Below are positions 1 to 8,879 of a stretch of DNA of 64,000 nucleotides, piece after piece. The translations under genes and the position numbers were made by a program. The DNA comes from SAR86 cluster bacterium AG-447-A08 (GTDB taxonomy: Bacteria > Pseudomonadota > Gammaproteobacteria > Magnimaribacterales > Magnimaribacteraceae). The first letter of the stretch is position 1. Each line of letters opens with the position of its first letter. Below the pieces are notes generated by a model, which was not told the origin of the DNA, searched no databases, and worked only from the letters and a program-made list of their open reading frames with translations. The DNA is taken from the NCBI GenBank assembly GCA_003212335.1, contig QCQA01000002.1:62001-126000 (forward strand), in the 5' to 3' direction.

Positions 1-1
1 A

Positions 2-1147
2 TACGCCGGAGTAAATTGTGAGGCGGCTGGTGGACCTTATGGCGGTGGGCCTTACTTCGGAGGAACTGGTTGCATGGTTCAAACTGCTAATAATGCCACC
101 TCTAAAGATTATAGTTCAACCGATTGGAGAATTGGTCTCGATTGGGATATCAATGAATCAAGTTTTGTTTACGCTTATTTAGCCACCGGTTATAAATCAG
201 GAAGTATTGCTGACGAGGCTGTAAGAGCAGAAAATACGGTACATCCAGAAGGTCCAGGATCAAAAGTTAATACTTCTTATGGACCTGAAGAAGCAACTAC
301 ATTTGAAGTAGGCTATAAGACAAGAGCTCTGGACAATAGACTTACTCTTGCAGCCAACCTTTATCATACTATTTATGATGGTAAACAATTTACTGGTAAC
401 GTTCCATACGATGTTATTGCTACTACTGAATACAATATCGATACAGGCCAATTAGACCCTATACAACAGGTCGTGACATTTTGGGGTACACAAAACTTTG
501 GTGAGCAAGAAATGTCAGGTATTGAATTAGAGTTCGACTTTGTACCATATGAAGGTGGTAAGTTAAGTGGTTGGGCTACCTTTACCGATACAGAAGTAAC
601 GGATGACTTCATAACCCAATGGTACTATGGTCAGGATGCGTATTTTGGAAGAGCAGATTACGGACAGTCCATAGCTAATGTTCCGGAAAATCAAGTCAAC
701 CTAAAAGGTAATGAAGCTCCTTACTCACCAGACATATCTTTTACAATTAGGTATGAACATACTTTTGAAATGGGTAATCTAGGTCAGCTATTACCTGCAC
801 TTAATTATCACTGGCAATCCTCAGACTACTTAACTATTTGGAATGCGGACAAGCATACCAACGATCCAGGTGGTTATGGAACTGGATTTGGAGATACATT
901 TGTAGATCTACCAGGATACTTTAATCAAAGTACTGATGAATTTGGTGATCAAAGAGGTGCTTGGAAAATGCTAGACATATTCTTAACCTATAAGCCTGCC
1001 GGAGATGCTTCTTGGTATGCACAAGCATACGCTTACAACATCACTGACGAAACAATTCCTTACTGGAGAGGGGTAGAGGCAGGAAATCCTAGTGGTTCTT
1101 TCTCTGCACCTAGGCAGTACGGTGTAAGAGTGGGTTATTACTGGTAA
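2..1147 (+). CDS. TonB-dependent receptor, C-terminal part (5' end outside window)
   Basis: The reading frame is open from base 2, so the first ATG at 74 is internal and this is the 3' part of a longer gene. The roughly 380 visible residues are alternating aromatic/polar beta-strands of an outer-membrane barrel. They include typical receptor phrases such as ESSFVYAYLATGYKSG and EEATTFEVGYKTRALDNRL, and end in an aromatic residue after GVRVGYYW, the usual BAM-recognised barrel end. The TonB box and plug lie off-window. TonB-dependent receptors import siderophores, vitamins or oligosaccharides. The next genes encode a secreted glucosidase and sugar symporters, so an oligosaccharide substrate is inferred. 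The gene ends before a clear terminator, so it may form its own unit. Confidence 0.9.
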   Translation, partial: YAGVNCEAAGGPYGGGPYFGGTGCMVQTANNATSKDYSSTDWRIGLDWDINESSFVYAYLATGYKSGSIADEAVRAENTVHPEGPGSKVNTSYGPEEATTFEVGYKTRALDNRLTLAANLYHTIYDGKQFTGNVPYDVIATTEYNIDTGQLDPIQQVVTFWGTQNFGEQEMSGIELEFDFVPYEGGKLSGWATFTDTEVTDDFITQWYYGQDAYFGRADYGQSIANVPENQVNLKGNEAPYSPDISFTIRYEHTFEMGNLGQLLPALNYHWQSSDYLTIWNADKHTNDPGGYGTGFGDTFVDLPGYFNQSTDEFGDQRGAWKMLDIFLTYKPAGDASWYAQAYAYNITDETIPYWRGVEAGNPSGSFSAPRQYGVRVGYYW

Positions 1148-1164
1148 AATTTAAAGTACTGATC

Positions 1165-1194
1165 AAAAGGCCGATGTTATATCGGCCTTTTACT
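1165..1194 (+). terminator. Rho-independent terminator after the TonB receptor
   Basis: An 11-bp perfect stem (AAAAGGCCGAT at 1165-1175 with ATCGGCCTTTT at 1181-1191) closes a five-base loop. The T tract is the 3' arm itself. It lies 18 bases after the receptor stop codon and just ahead of the GH3 gene. Confidence 0.85.
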
Positions 1195-1209
1195 TTAAGG
1201 TCTTAAGAA

Positions 1210-3633
1210 ATGAAATCTATAATTCTATTATTACTTTTTGGAATATCTATCTCAGCAAGTGCTGAGGATGTCGATGAAATTGAGAAAATTCTTAATTCCA
1301 TGACTGTAGAAGAAAAAGTCGGTCAAATAATGATGGTTGAGATTAGTCATATCTCGCCTCGAGAAGTAAGAGAATATTCTATAGGTGCAATCTTAAATGG
1401 CGGAGGAAGCTTTCCTTATGGAAAAAAGAATCATGATGTCGAAGATTGGAGAAAGCTTGCTGACGAATATTTCTTAGCTTCTAAAAGTAGCAACTTAGGA
1501 ATTCCTGTAATTTGGGGAACTGATGCCGTTCATGGTCATAATAATCTTAAAGGTGCTGTTCTGTTTCCTCATAACATAGGTCTTGGAGCTACAAGAAATG
1601 AAACTCTAATAGAAGATATAAGCTCAATAGTTGCTAAAGAGGTTTATTTAAGTGGTTTAGATCTAACGTTTGCACCTGCCGTGTCCGTACCCAGAAACGA
1701 TTTATGGGGAAGAACATTTGAAGGCTTTTCTGAAGACCCAAAACTAGTAGCGAGTCTTGGTAAAGCTTCTGTTGAAGGATATCAAGGAGTTTTGGATAAG
1801 AACTTTTTAAAGAAAGGCAAGGTTCTTGCAACTGCTAAACATTTCATTGGTGATGGAGGAACTTTAAATGGCGTTGATAAAGGAAATACCGTTCTCAGCG
1901 AGGAAGATTTAATAGAAATTCATGGCCAAGGATATGTCTCTACAATTGAATCGGATGTTCAATTTGTTATGGCTTCTTTCAATTCCTGGAATGGAAAAAA
2001 ACTTCATGGTTATAAATATCTTCTTACTGACTTGTTAAAAAATCAAATGGGGTTTGAAGGCGTAGTTGTAGGAGACTGGAACGGACATCAGGAAGTAGAT
2101 GGTTGTTATTCATATAGTTGTTCTGAGACTATCAATGCAGGTTTAGACATGTTTATGGTTACCGAATCTTGGAAGATGCTTTATCAAAATACTCTGCAAC
2201 AGGTGAAAACAGGTGAAATCTCATTAGAAAGACTGAACGATGCGGTTAGAAGAATATTAAGAGTAAAGATTAACTATGGCCTCTTTTCTAAACTAGAACC
2301 ATCAAAAAGGTATCTAGATTTTCCTCTTGAAACCATTGGGTCTCAAAGACATAGAGATTTGTCTAGGCAGGCTGTAAGAGAATCATTGGTTTTATTGAAG
2401 AATAACAATCAAACATTACCTTTAAATCCTTCTCTTAACTTTTTAGTTATAGGCAGAGGCGCAAAAGAAATTTCTAAAGCAGCCGGAGGATGGTCCTTTA
2501 CATGGCAAGGAACAGGAACTACAAATAAAGACTTTCCAGGAGCAACTTCTATCTATGAAGGTCTTGAACTTTTTGTTGAAAAAAATAATGGAACAATAAG
2601 TTATTCTAAAAAAGGAAAGTTTACAAAGACTCCGGATATTGCAATCCTAGTAATAGGGGAAGATCCTTACGCTGAATATCAGGGCTCTATCAATAGCTTA
2701 GAGTTTTTAAATGATGATTTTGAGCACCTGAAGGTTGCAAAGGACTTAAGAGAAAAGGGCGTTAAAGTCGTCTACCTATTTTTATCAGGAAGACCTATGT
2801 GGGTTAATAGGGAACTAAATACCTCGGATGCCTTTGTGGCTGCTTGGCTTCCAGGGACAGAAGGACATGGTATAGCCGAAGTTCTTTTTGGAAAAACCAT
2901 CGAAGGAGAAGTAACAGACTTTAAAGGAAAATTATCCTTCTCATGGCCAAAAGAAGCAGATGCCTCATCTCTAAATAAAAATGATTCATTTTATGATCCT
3001 CTTTTCACTTATGGATATGGTTTAACTTATAAAGATAATATAAATTTGGAAGATCTTTCAGAGTCGTTACCGAGTCAGAGAAAATCAAAACTAGGCGAAG
3101 TCTTTCTGCAGGGTTGGCCTACAGATCAATATAGAGTTATTTTGCAATCACCTTCTGAAGCTTTTTTGGTAGATAAAAAACTTTCTATCACAAAGGATGA
3201 TGAGATTTCCTCTGAAATAATTGATGGCAAAGTTCAAGAAGATACTCATAGAGTGAAAATTAAACAAGGAATTTCAGGTTGGTTTTTAACAACCAAAAAG
3301 CCTTTAAATCTTGTTAGCGAAGAGGAGGCCAGTGGAATACTTACTTTTGATTTTAAAGTTAATCGTAAGAGTGAGGAACCTTTGATTTTTACTTCCGTCT
3401 GTGGGGAGAACTGTAATGTATCTCTCGATATGAAAGAATTTTTTGGAAAGTTATCTTTAGGTAACTGGAGCACCATAGGTGTCCCATTAAAATGCCTGAA
3501 GCAAAACGGACTAAATTTACAAAAAATTACTGTTCCAATGGGTTTATTGAGTTCAGGAGAATGGGAATTTGATATTGGAAAAGTTTACTTGGAGGGTGGA
3601 GAAGGCGGAAAACATATTTATCCGTGTAATTGA
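1210..3633 (+). CDS. Secreted glycoside hydrolase family 3 beta-glucosidase / exo-beta-glucanase
   Basis: An 807-residue enzyme that removes terminal beta-linked glucose from glucans or cello-oligosaccharides. Residues 1-18 look like a Sec signal peptide (short hydrophobic core ending ASA), so it should act in the periplasm or outside. The GH3 barrel covers about 25-360, with KHFIGDGGT at 210-218 and the nucleophile D289 in GVVVGDWNG. The second alpha/beta domain carries GEDPYAEYQG; E489 is the likely acid/base. About 160 extra C-terminal residues resemble the extra domain of marine ExoP-type GH3 enzymes. A symporter gene starts 9 bases downstream, making this the first gene of a sugar-use operon. 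The family is certain; the exact linkage is not. Confidence 0.92.
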   Translation: MKSIILLLLFGISISASAEDVDEIEKILNSMTVEEKVGQIMMVEISHISPREVREYSIGAILNGGGSFPYGKKNHDVEDWRKLADEYFLASKSSNLGIPVIWGTDAVHGHNNLKGAVLFPHNIGLGATRNETLIEDISSIVAKEVYLSGLDLTFAPAVSVPRNDLWGRTFEGFSEDPKLVASLGKASVEGYQGVLDKNFLKKGKVLATAKHFIGDGGTLNGVDKGNTVLSEEDLIEIHGQGYVSTIESDVQFVMASFNSWNGKKLHGYKYLLTDLLKNQMGFEGVVVGDWNGHQEVDGCYSYSCSETINAGLDMFMVTESWKMLYQNTLQQVKTGEISLERLNDAVRRILRVKINYGLFSKLEPSKRYLDFPLETIGSQRHRDLSRQAVRESLVLLKNNNQTLPLNPSLNFLVIGRGAKEISKAAGGWSFTWQGTGTTNKDFPGATSIYEGLELFVEKNNGTISYSKKGKFTKTPDIAILVIGEDPYAEYQGSINSLEFLNDDFEHLKVAKDLREKGVKVVYLFLSGRPMWVNRELNTSDAFVAAWLPGTEGHGIAEVLFGKTIEGEVTDFKGKLSFSWPKEADASSLNKNDSFYDPLFTYGYGLTYKDNINLEDLSESLPSQRKSKLGEVFLQGWPTDQYRVILQSPSEAFLVDKKLSITKDDEISSEIIDGKVQEDTHRVKIKQGISGWFLTTKKPLNLVSEEEASGILTFDFKVNRKSEEPLIFTSVCGENCNVSLDMKEFFGKLSLGNWSTIGVPLKCLKQNGLNLQKITVPMGLLSSGEWEFDIGKVYLEGGEGGKHIYPCN

Positions 3634-3642
3634 GGTTTATAA

Positions 3643-5208
3643 ATGAAATTTGCAACTTTAGATCTATGGATTATTGGAATTTATTGCTTAAGCTTGATTG
3701 CCTTAGCAACTTGGGTATCGAAAGATAACGGCAAAAATAAAACTTCTGAAGATTATTTTTTAGCTGGAAGGTCATTACCTTGGTGGGCTATCGGGGCCTC
3801 TCTGATAGCAGCAAATATATCTGCTGAGCAAATAATAGGCATGTCAGGGCAGGGCTATGTAGTTGGTATGGCTATTGCAACTTACGAACTAACTGCTGCA
3901 ATTGCCCTAATTGTAATGGCCAAGTATTTTTTACCTATATTTCTAGAAAAAAAGATTTACACAATGCCTCAATTCTTGGAGCAAAGATTTGATAAATGGG
4001 TTTGCCTTGTTTTATCTTTATTTTGGGTCGCTGTTTACATCTTTATTAACCTAACTTCTGTATTGTGGCTAGGTTCTCTAGCAATAAATACTCTGACAGG
4101 ATTTGATATCTCTTATGGTTTGTGGGCTCTGGTGTTTTTGTCTCTAGCCTATTCATTAAAAGGTGGTCTTAAAGCTGTTGCTTTAACAGATGCAATTCAA
4201 GTTTTCTTGCTCATTTTAGGTGGATTAGCGGTTTCTTATATTGCGCTAGATCAGATAAGCAATAATCAAGGTTTCATACAAGGTTTTCAGATAGTACTCA
4301 CAACAATTCCTGAAAAATTCGATATGATCTTATCAAAAGATCATCCAAGTTATTCTGACTTACCTGGTGTTTGGGTACTGATAGGTGGTCTTTGGGTGGC
4401 ACATTTTGCTTACTGGGGTTTCAATCAATATATTACGCAAAGAGCATTGGGAGCTAAATCTCTTCCTGAGGCTCAAAAGGGTGTAATGTTTGCTGCTTTT
4501 CTTAAGCTACTCATGCCTATAGTAGTGGTGCTGCCAGGTATATGTGCGGTAGTTCTGATCCCGCAATTAGACTCTCCCGATAGAGCTTATCCAGCTATGA
4601 TGGGTTTACTGCCTTCCGGATTATTAGGCCTAACATTTGCTGCTTTAATTGCCGCAATAGTTTCTTCATTGGCTTCTATGACTAATAGTGTAAGTACAAT
4701 TTTTACAATGGATATCTATAAGCAATTTCTCTCTGAGCAAGTGGATGAAAGAAAGTTGGTTGTAGTCGGAAGAAATGTAGCTTTAATTTCAATTGTTGTC
4801 GCTGCGCTTTGTGCTCAACCACTACTCGGAAACTTGGAGTCAGCTTTTCAGTATATTCAAAACTTTACTGGGTTTTTTACTCCTGGCATTCTAGTAATAT
4901 TCCTAGTCGCATTATTTTGGAAAAAAGCAACGAGTCTCTCAGTATTAGTTGCCGCTTTGGCTTCTCTTATTTTATCCATTGCAATGTTTATGTTTGCTCC
5001 AGATGATTTTCCTTTTCAGCATAGAATGGGTATTGTTTTCTTAGTAACAGGTTTTTTATGCTACATGACAGCTTTAGTTCAGGGATATACAGATCAAGAA
5101 AAAGCAGTTGACCTTAATTCAATAAATTTTCAAACATCTAAGGGTTTTAATATCTCTACATTAGTGATATTGGTCATTTTGATTATTATTTATTCTGTGT
5201 GGTGGTAA
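3643..5208 (+). CDS. Sodium:solute symporter (SSS family, sugar type)
   Basis: A 521-residue inner-membrane protein with about 14 hydrophobic segments. It has the SSS-family early signature (EDYFLAGRSLPWWAIGASLIAANIS, written here in part as YFLAGRSLPWWA at about residue 42) and the sodium-site region LAALIAAIVSSLASM near 345. vSGLT-like members couple sodium entry to uptake of glucose or galactose. It lies 9 bases after the secreted glucosidase and before a second sugar transporter, so released monosaccharide is the likely cargo. The substrate is inferred from the neighbours. Confidence 0.9.
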   Translation: MKFATLDLWIIGIYCLSLIALATWVSKDNGKNKTSEDYFLAGRSLPWWAIGASLIAANISAEQIIGMSGQGYVVGMAIATYELTAAIALIVMAKYFLPIFLEKKIYTMPQFLEQRFDKWVCLVLSLFWVAVYIFINLTSVLWLGSLAINTLTGFDISYGLWALVFLSLAYSLKGGLKAVALTDAIQVFLLILGGLAVSYIALDQISNNQGFIQGFQIVLTTIPEKFDMILSKDHPSYSDLPGVWVLIGGLWVAHFAYWGFNQYITQRALGAKSLPEAQKGVMFAAFLKLLMPIVVVLPGICAVVLIPQLDSPDRAYPAMMGLLPSGLLGLTFAALIAAIVSSLASMTNSVSTIFTMDIYKQFLSEQVDERKLVVVGRNVALISIVVAALCAQPLLGNLESAFQYIQNFTGFFTPGILVIFLVALFWKKATSLSVLVAALASLILSIAMFMFAPDDFPFQHRMGIVFLVTGFLCYMTALVQGYTDQEKAVDLNSINFQTSKGFNISTLVILVILIIIYSVWW

Positions 5209-5255
5209 CAAGATAAGACTTTAATCTTTTATCGATACCTATAAACTTAGCTTCC

Positions 5256-6611
5256 ATGACTGAAGCTTTTGTTGAAAAGTTAAACCTCAAAACACGATTA
5301 GGCTACGGAATAGGTGATATAGCTATCTGTTTATATTGGAGTGGTGTTGGATTATATCTATTATATTTTTATACCGATGTCGTTGGGATTTCTCCGTCTT
5401 TAGCCGGTTTAATATATGGAATAGGTATGTTTTGGGATGCTATTACAGATCCTTTTATGGGATATGTAGCTGAGCGAACACGAACAAAATGGGGAGTCTA
5501 TAGACCTTACTTGCTTTTTGGAAACGTGCCTTTGGCGTTATCTTTTGTATTACTTTTTTGGGTTCCGCCATTTGAAGGTGGTGCGCTATTCTTTTTTCTT
5601 TTGTTTGCAAACCTTCTTCATAGGACTTGTTTTACACTCGTCAGCGTACCTTTTTCATCTCTTACCCCTAGAATTACTTCTGACAGTCAGGAAAGAACCA
5701 ATTTAACCGGTTTTAGGATGTTAGGCGCCCAAACGGGAACCAATTTAATGGCGCTCTTTGCATTTCCTATTATATTTTGGGTTGGAGGGGAAGATGAGAG
5801 TATGGGGTTTGTTGTTCTGGCATGCATTGCAGGATTAACCGCCCTGGCTATCCATGCAATTACTTTTATAACTGTGAAAGAACCTTCCAATGATCAAGGT
5901 ATAGAGAGAGTAGGTGGTAGCTTGTCTGAGGCTGCTAAAGCAATCGGAAAAAATAGACCTTTCTGGTTGGTCTTTTCAGCAACATTGATTGTAGGGATCA
6001 CAACAATCTTTTTTGGAAATAATTTAATTTATTACACAAAATATGCCCTGAATCTGCATGAGCACCAAGGGACCATATTATTTACAAGTGGTATAGTGGC
6101 ATTTCTTAGTATTCCTATCTGGTGGATTATTTCCAATAATATAGGTAAAAAATTAACCTGGCTTACCTCAAGTTCTATCACTCTCATTGCTTTGATGGTT
6201 TTTTACTTATACGAAATAGAAACATTGATTGAGTTACTTTTTTTGGTAGCTTTCATCGGTTTCGGTTCTGGTGCAGGAGGTATACTCTTTTGGTCCATGC
6301 TACCTGACACTATTGAGTATGGTGAGGTGCATACCGGAGTAAGAAGTGAATCATCTCTCTACGGCTTCATGACTTTTGCACAAAAGGGATCTATTGCTTT
6401 TGCCATAATAATTTTAGGTATAGTTTTAGACTTCATAGGTTTTCAGGCTAATGAGATTCAATCGGAGGCAACTATAGATAACATGAAGGCAATAATGACT
6501 TTGATACCTTCAATTGGCGTTGCATTAAGCCTAGTTATTATTTATTTCTATCCTATTGATGCAAAGATGCACAAAGATTTATTAAGACAACTTCAAGAGG
6601 CAAACAAATGA
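5256..6611 (+). CDS. GPH-family sugar:cation symporter (MelB-like MFS)
   Basis: A 451-residue, 12-helix transporter. The start LNLKTRLGYGIGDIA and the region DAITDPFMGYVAERTRTKWG (about residues 61-80) are diagnostic of the glycoside-pentoside-hexuronide:cation symporter family. A second signature, ILFWSMLPDTIEYGE, lies near 340. It probably brings glycosides into the cytoplasm with sodium or protons. The start used has no convincing ribosome-binding site, although the upstream gap is 47 bases. It overlaps the next gene by four bases (ATGA), so the two are probably co-translated. It is one of three GPH proteins in the window; this one is the most diverged from the pair at 15110 and 19574. Confidence 0.9.
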   Translation: MTEAFVEKLNLKTRLGYGIGDIAICLYWSGVGLYLLYFYTDVVGISPSLAGLIYGIGMFWDAITDPFMGYVAERTRTKWGVYRPYLLFGNVPLALSFVLLFWVPPFEGGALFFFLLFANLLHRTCFTLVSVPFSSLTPRITSDSQERTNLTGFRMLGAQTGTNLMALFAFPIIFWVGGEDESMGFVVLACIAGLTALAIHAITFITVKEPSNDQGIERVGGSLSEAAKAIGKNRPFWLVFSATLIVGITTIFFGNNLIYYTKYALNLHEHQGTILFTSGIVAFLSIPIWWIISNNIGKKLTWLTSSSITLIALMVFYLYEIETLIELLFLVAFIGFGSGAGGILFWSMLPDTIEYGEVHTGVRSESSLYGFMTFAQKGSIAFAIIILGIVLDFIGFQANEIQSEATIDNMKAIMTLIPSIGVALSLVIIYFYPIDAKMHKDLLRQLQEANK

Positions 6612-8605
6612 AACCTATTAAATGGGGAATACTAGGAACAGGAGCAATTGCAAAAGCTTTTGCTGATGCATTACAAGAGACCGAAGGCGAGTTAGTTGCT
6701 GTTGCTAGTCAGTCATTAAAAAGAGCTGAAGATTTCTCTAAACCTTATAACTGTAGTGCAATAGAAGGATATCAGAGTTTAATTTTGCTTCCTGAGGTAG
6801 AGGCTATCTATGTAGCGACACCTCATACCAGTCATTTTGAGCTTAGCGCAGAGTGCTTAAGAAACAAAAAAGCCGTCCTCTGTGAAAAACCTATGACAAT
6901 TAATGCTACAGAAACTATGGCTTTAATTGATATATCGAGAAAGAACAATACTCTCTTGATGGAAGCGTTTATGTACAAGATACACCCTCAAACTCAACAG
7001 GTGATGAAGGTCGTTCAAGAAAACTTGACGAGCCCACTAAACATAAGGGCAGAGTTTTGTTTTGCTGTGGATGTGCCTGAAAGTCATAGATTGGTAAATA
7101 AAGAACTTGGAGGAGGGTCTATTCTTGATATCGGTTGTTATCCTATGTCTATTTCAAGACATGCAGTAGGAGCTGTCCATGGCAAGAACTTTATGAATCC
7201 AGTTTCGATTGAAGGCCAAGGTGAACTTAATTCTCAGGGAATAGACTTAAATGCTTCGGCTAAATTAGTTTTTGAAGATGGTTCTTTGGCAGAGGTTAAA
7301 TCAGCTACCAATTTAAGTTCTGCAAGTGATGTAGAAATTTCGGATGGCAAAACCACTATCGTTCTAAATCAGCCTTGGCATTGCGGCGAATTTACAGAGA
7401 GAAAATCTCAAATCACTCTCAAGAAGAGTAATGGAGATGAAGAATCCATTGATATAACTACTGATAAAGGATTGTATGCACTTGAGATAGATCACTTTTC
7501 AGAAAGCTTGAAGAACCACAACACCGAGTCAGATCTTATTCCTCATAATGACTCTCACGGCAACATGATTGCTTTAGATACTTGGCGTAAAGCATTAAAG
7601 GTGGTTTATGACGAAGACAGGGGAGAAAGGAGGCAATTGCCAATAATCTCGCAAAACACGCCAAGAGAATCTTTGCCTACTCTTAGCATACCGGGATTAG
7701 ACAAAGAGTTATCGAGAATTGTTTTTGGTTGTGACAATCAATCAGATACGAATCATGCTTTCGCCATGTTTGATCATTTTTATTCAAAAGGAGGAAATGT
7801 GTTTGATACCGCATACATCTATAACAATGGAAAGAGTGATTTTTATTTAGGCAGCTGGATGGAATCAAGAAATCTTAGAGATGCGGTTGTTGTGTTAGGT
7901 AAGGGTGCACATACACCTGACTGTTTGCCAGAAAAAATCAGACCACAACTTGAAGAGACTTTGTCTCGCATGTCGACTTCCTATTTAGATATCTACTGCC
8001 TCCATAGGGATAACGAGTTCCTACCTGTTGAAGGCTTTATCGATACTTTGAATGATTTAAAAAATGAAGGGCTCATCAAAGTGTTTGGTGCTTCCAATTG
8101 GTCTTTAGAAAGGTTTAAAGAGGCAAATGAATATGCTGAAAAGGAAGGAAAAGAAGGATTTACAATCTTAAGTAATAATTTCAGCCTTGCACATATGAAT
8201 AATCCTGTTTGGCCTGGTTGCTTTAGTTGCTCTGAAGATGAATATGTTAATTATTTACAAGAAAAGCAAATTGCAATTTTTCCTTGGTCTAGTCAGGCAC
8301 GAGGCTTTTTTCTTGACTCGCAAGAATTTTCAGGAGCTGCTCATGTTGCAGATCCAAACAGAGAAGAACAAGAAAGGGTTTGGGGCAGTGAAGATAACTT
8401 AGAGAGACGATCTAGATGCTTCGAATTGGCATCAAAGAAGTCAGTAGATCCAATACAAATGGCTTTAGCTTTTGTTTTAAATCAGGAATTTCCTTCATTT
8501 CCTTTGATTGGGCCAAGAAACTTTTTTGAAACAGAAAGCTCCTTAGAAGCAACTAAAATAGAACTATCTCTTGAAGAAACTTCTTGGTTGAATCTTAAAT
8601 CGTAA
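6608..8605 (+). CDS. Fused Gfo/Idh/MocA oxidoreductase - aldo/keto reductase
   Basis: A 665-residue bifunctional oxidoreductase. Residues 1-340 are a Gfo/Idh/MocA dehydrogenase: Rossmann motif GILGTGAIA (7-15), EKP at 93-95, EAFMYKIHPQ at 119-128 and DIGCYP at 174-179, closest in style to dihydrodiol or xylose dehydrogenases. After a linker (about 340-365), residues 366-665 form an aldo/keto reductase with its tetrad complete: D400, Y405, K432 and H466, plus GASNWS at 494-499. Both domains appear intact and both use NAD(P). The stop at 8605 ends the operon. Coupled oxidation and reduction of a sugar or keto-sugar is inferred. The substrate is unknown. Confidence 0.88.
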   Translation: MKPIKWGILGTGAIAKAFADALQETEGELVAVASQSLKRAEDFSKPYNCSAIEGYQSLILLPEVEAIYVATPHTSHFELSAECLRNKKAVLCEKPMTINATETMALIDISRKNNTLLMEAFMYKIHPQTQQVMKVVQENLTSPLNIRAEFCFAVDVPESHRLVNKELGGGSILDIGCYPMSISRHAVGAVHGKNFMNPVSIEGQGELNSQGIDLNASAKLVFEDGSLAEVKSATNLSSASDVEISDGKTTIVLNQPWHCGEFTERKSQITLKKSNGDEESIDITTDKGLYALEIDHFSESLKNHNTESDLIPHNDSHGNMIALDTWRKALKVVYDEDRGERRQLPIISQNTPRESLPTLSIPGLDKELSRIVFGCDNQSDTNHAFAMFDHFYSKGGNVFDTAYIYNNGKSDFYLGSWMESRNLRDAVVVLGKGAHTPDCLPEKIRPQLEETLSRMSTSYLDIYCLHRDNEFLPVEGFIDTLNDLKNEGLIKVFGASNWSLERFKEANEYAEKEGKEGFTILSNNFSLAHMNNPVWPGCFSCSEDEYVNYLQEKQIAIFPWSSQARGFFLDSQEFSGAAHVADPNREEQERVWGSEDNLERRSRCFELASKKSVDPIQMALAFVLNQEFPSFPLIGPRNFFETESSLEATKIELSLEETSWLNLKS

Positions 8606-8641
8606 AGTAACCAAATAATACTTTTCTATAAATAATTTTAT

Positions 8642-8650
8642 TGATATTCT
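8642..8650 (+). promoter_or_regulatory. Possible extended -10 promoter for the small RNA
   Basis: TGATATTCT fits the extended -10 form TGnTAnnnT and would start transcription near 8657, just before the first hairpin of the structured region. The -35 is poor (TTTTCT around 8622). This is a weak prediction; the RNA could instead be cut from the operon's 3' untranslated region. Confidence 0.3.
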
Positions 8651-8656
8651 TTGTTT

Positions 8657-8879
8657 AGGCGTCCCACATTCAATTTAACACGAGGGGAATTGAATCAGTG
8701 GATCTTTATTACCCTCTACAGGAGGTGATCACTATTAGTATTTATTTTAGAAGAGGAACAACAGGAGTATCCTTCTGACACGGGTTACCCCGGGTTCCGG
8801 CTAACAGTTTTAACAGTTAGTTGAAAAGTAGTTGAGATACGCTTTTCGGAATCCCCACTCTCGAGTGGGGATTTTTTTT
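8657..8879 (+). ncRNA. Probable structured small RNA, possibly a CsrA-sequestering RNA
   Basis: No ORF covers this stretch, but it folds into consecutive hairpins: 8664-8675 with 8688-8701 (an 8-bp perfect core plus CCAC/GTGG after a two-base bulge), 8713-8716/8722-8725, 8749-8753/8772-8776, 8781-8784/8789-8792, 8801-8805/8816-8820, 8823-8828/8842-8847 and the terminator. GGA occurs repeatedly, and ACAGGAG appears twice, at 8718-8724 and 8761-8767. The second is in a hairpin loop, which matches the known CsrA target form. csrA is in this window (39576). The RNA could be a CsrB/RsmY analogue or a 3'UTR-derived RNA. It does not resemble 6S, 4.5S, tmRNA or RNase P RNA. Confidence 0.5.
8851..8879 (+). 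terminator. Strong Rho-independent terminator
   Basis: A 9-bp perfect stem ATCCCCACT/AGTGGGGAT with loop CTCG is followed by eight T residues. The T run is on the + strand only, so it stops rightward transcription from the sugar operon or the small RNA. The T tract overlaps the stop codon of the leftward cupin-like gene by two bases. Confidence 0.93.

Noticed and set aside
74-76. ATG at 74 as the start of the TonB receptor
   Set aside because: The frame is open upstream to the window edge and the visible part is mid-barrel, so this is an internal methionine.
260-612. Two leftward ORFs inside the TonB receptor
   Set aside because: They lie opposite a clear receptor frame, show no family pattern or ribosome-binding site, and are shadows of the coding strand.
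8657-8879. Identity as 6S RNA, 4.5S RNA, tmRNA or RNase P RNA
   Set aside because: The ends do not pair into a long rod as in 6S, the SRP GGAAGGAAGC loop is missing, and it is too short and lacks the tRNA-like or P RNA core for the others.
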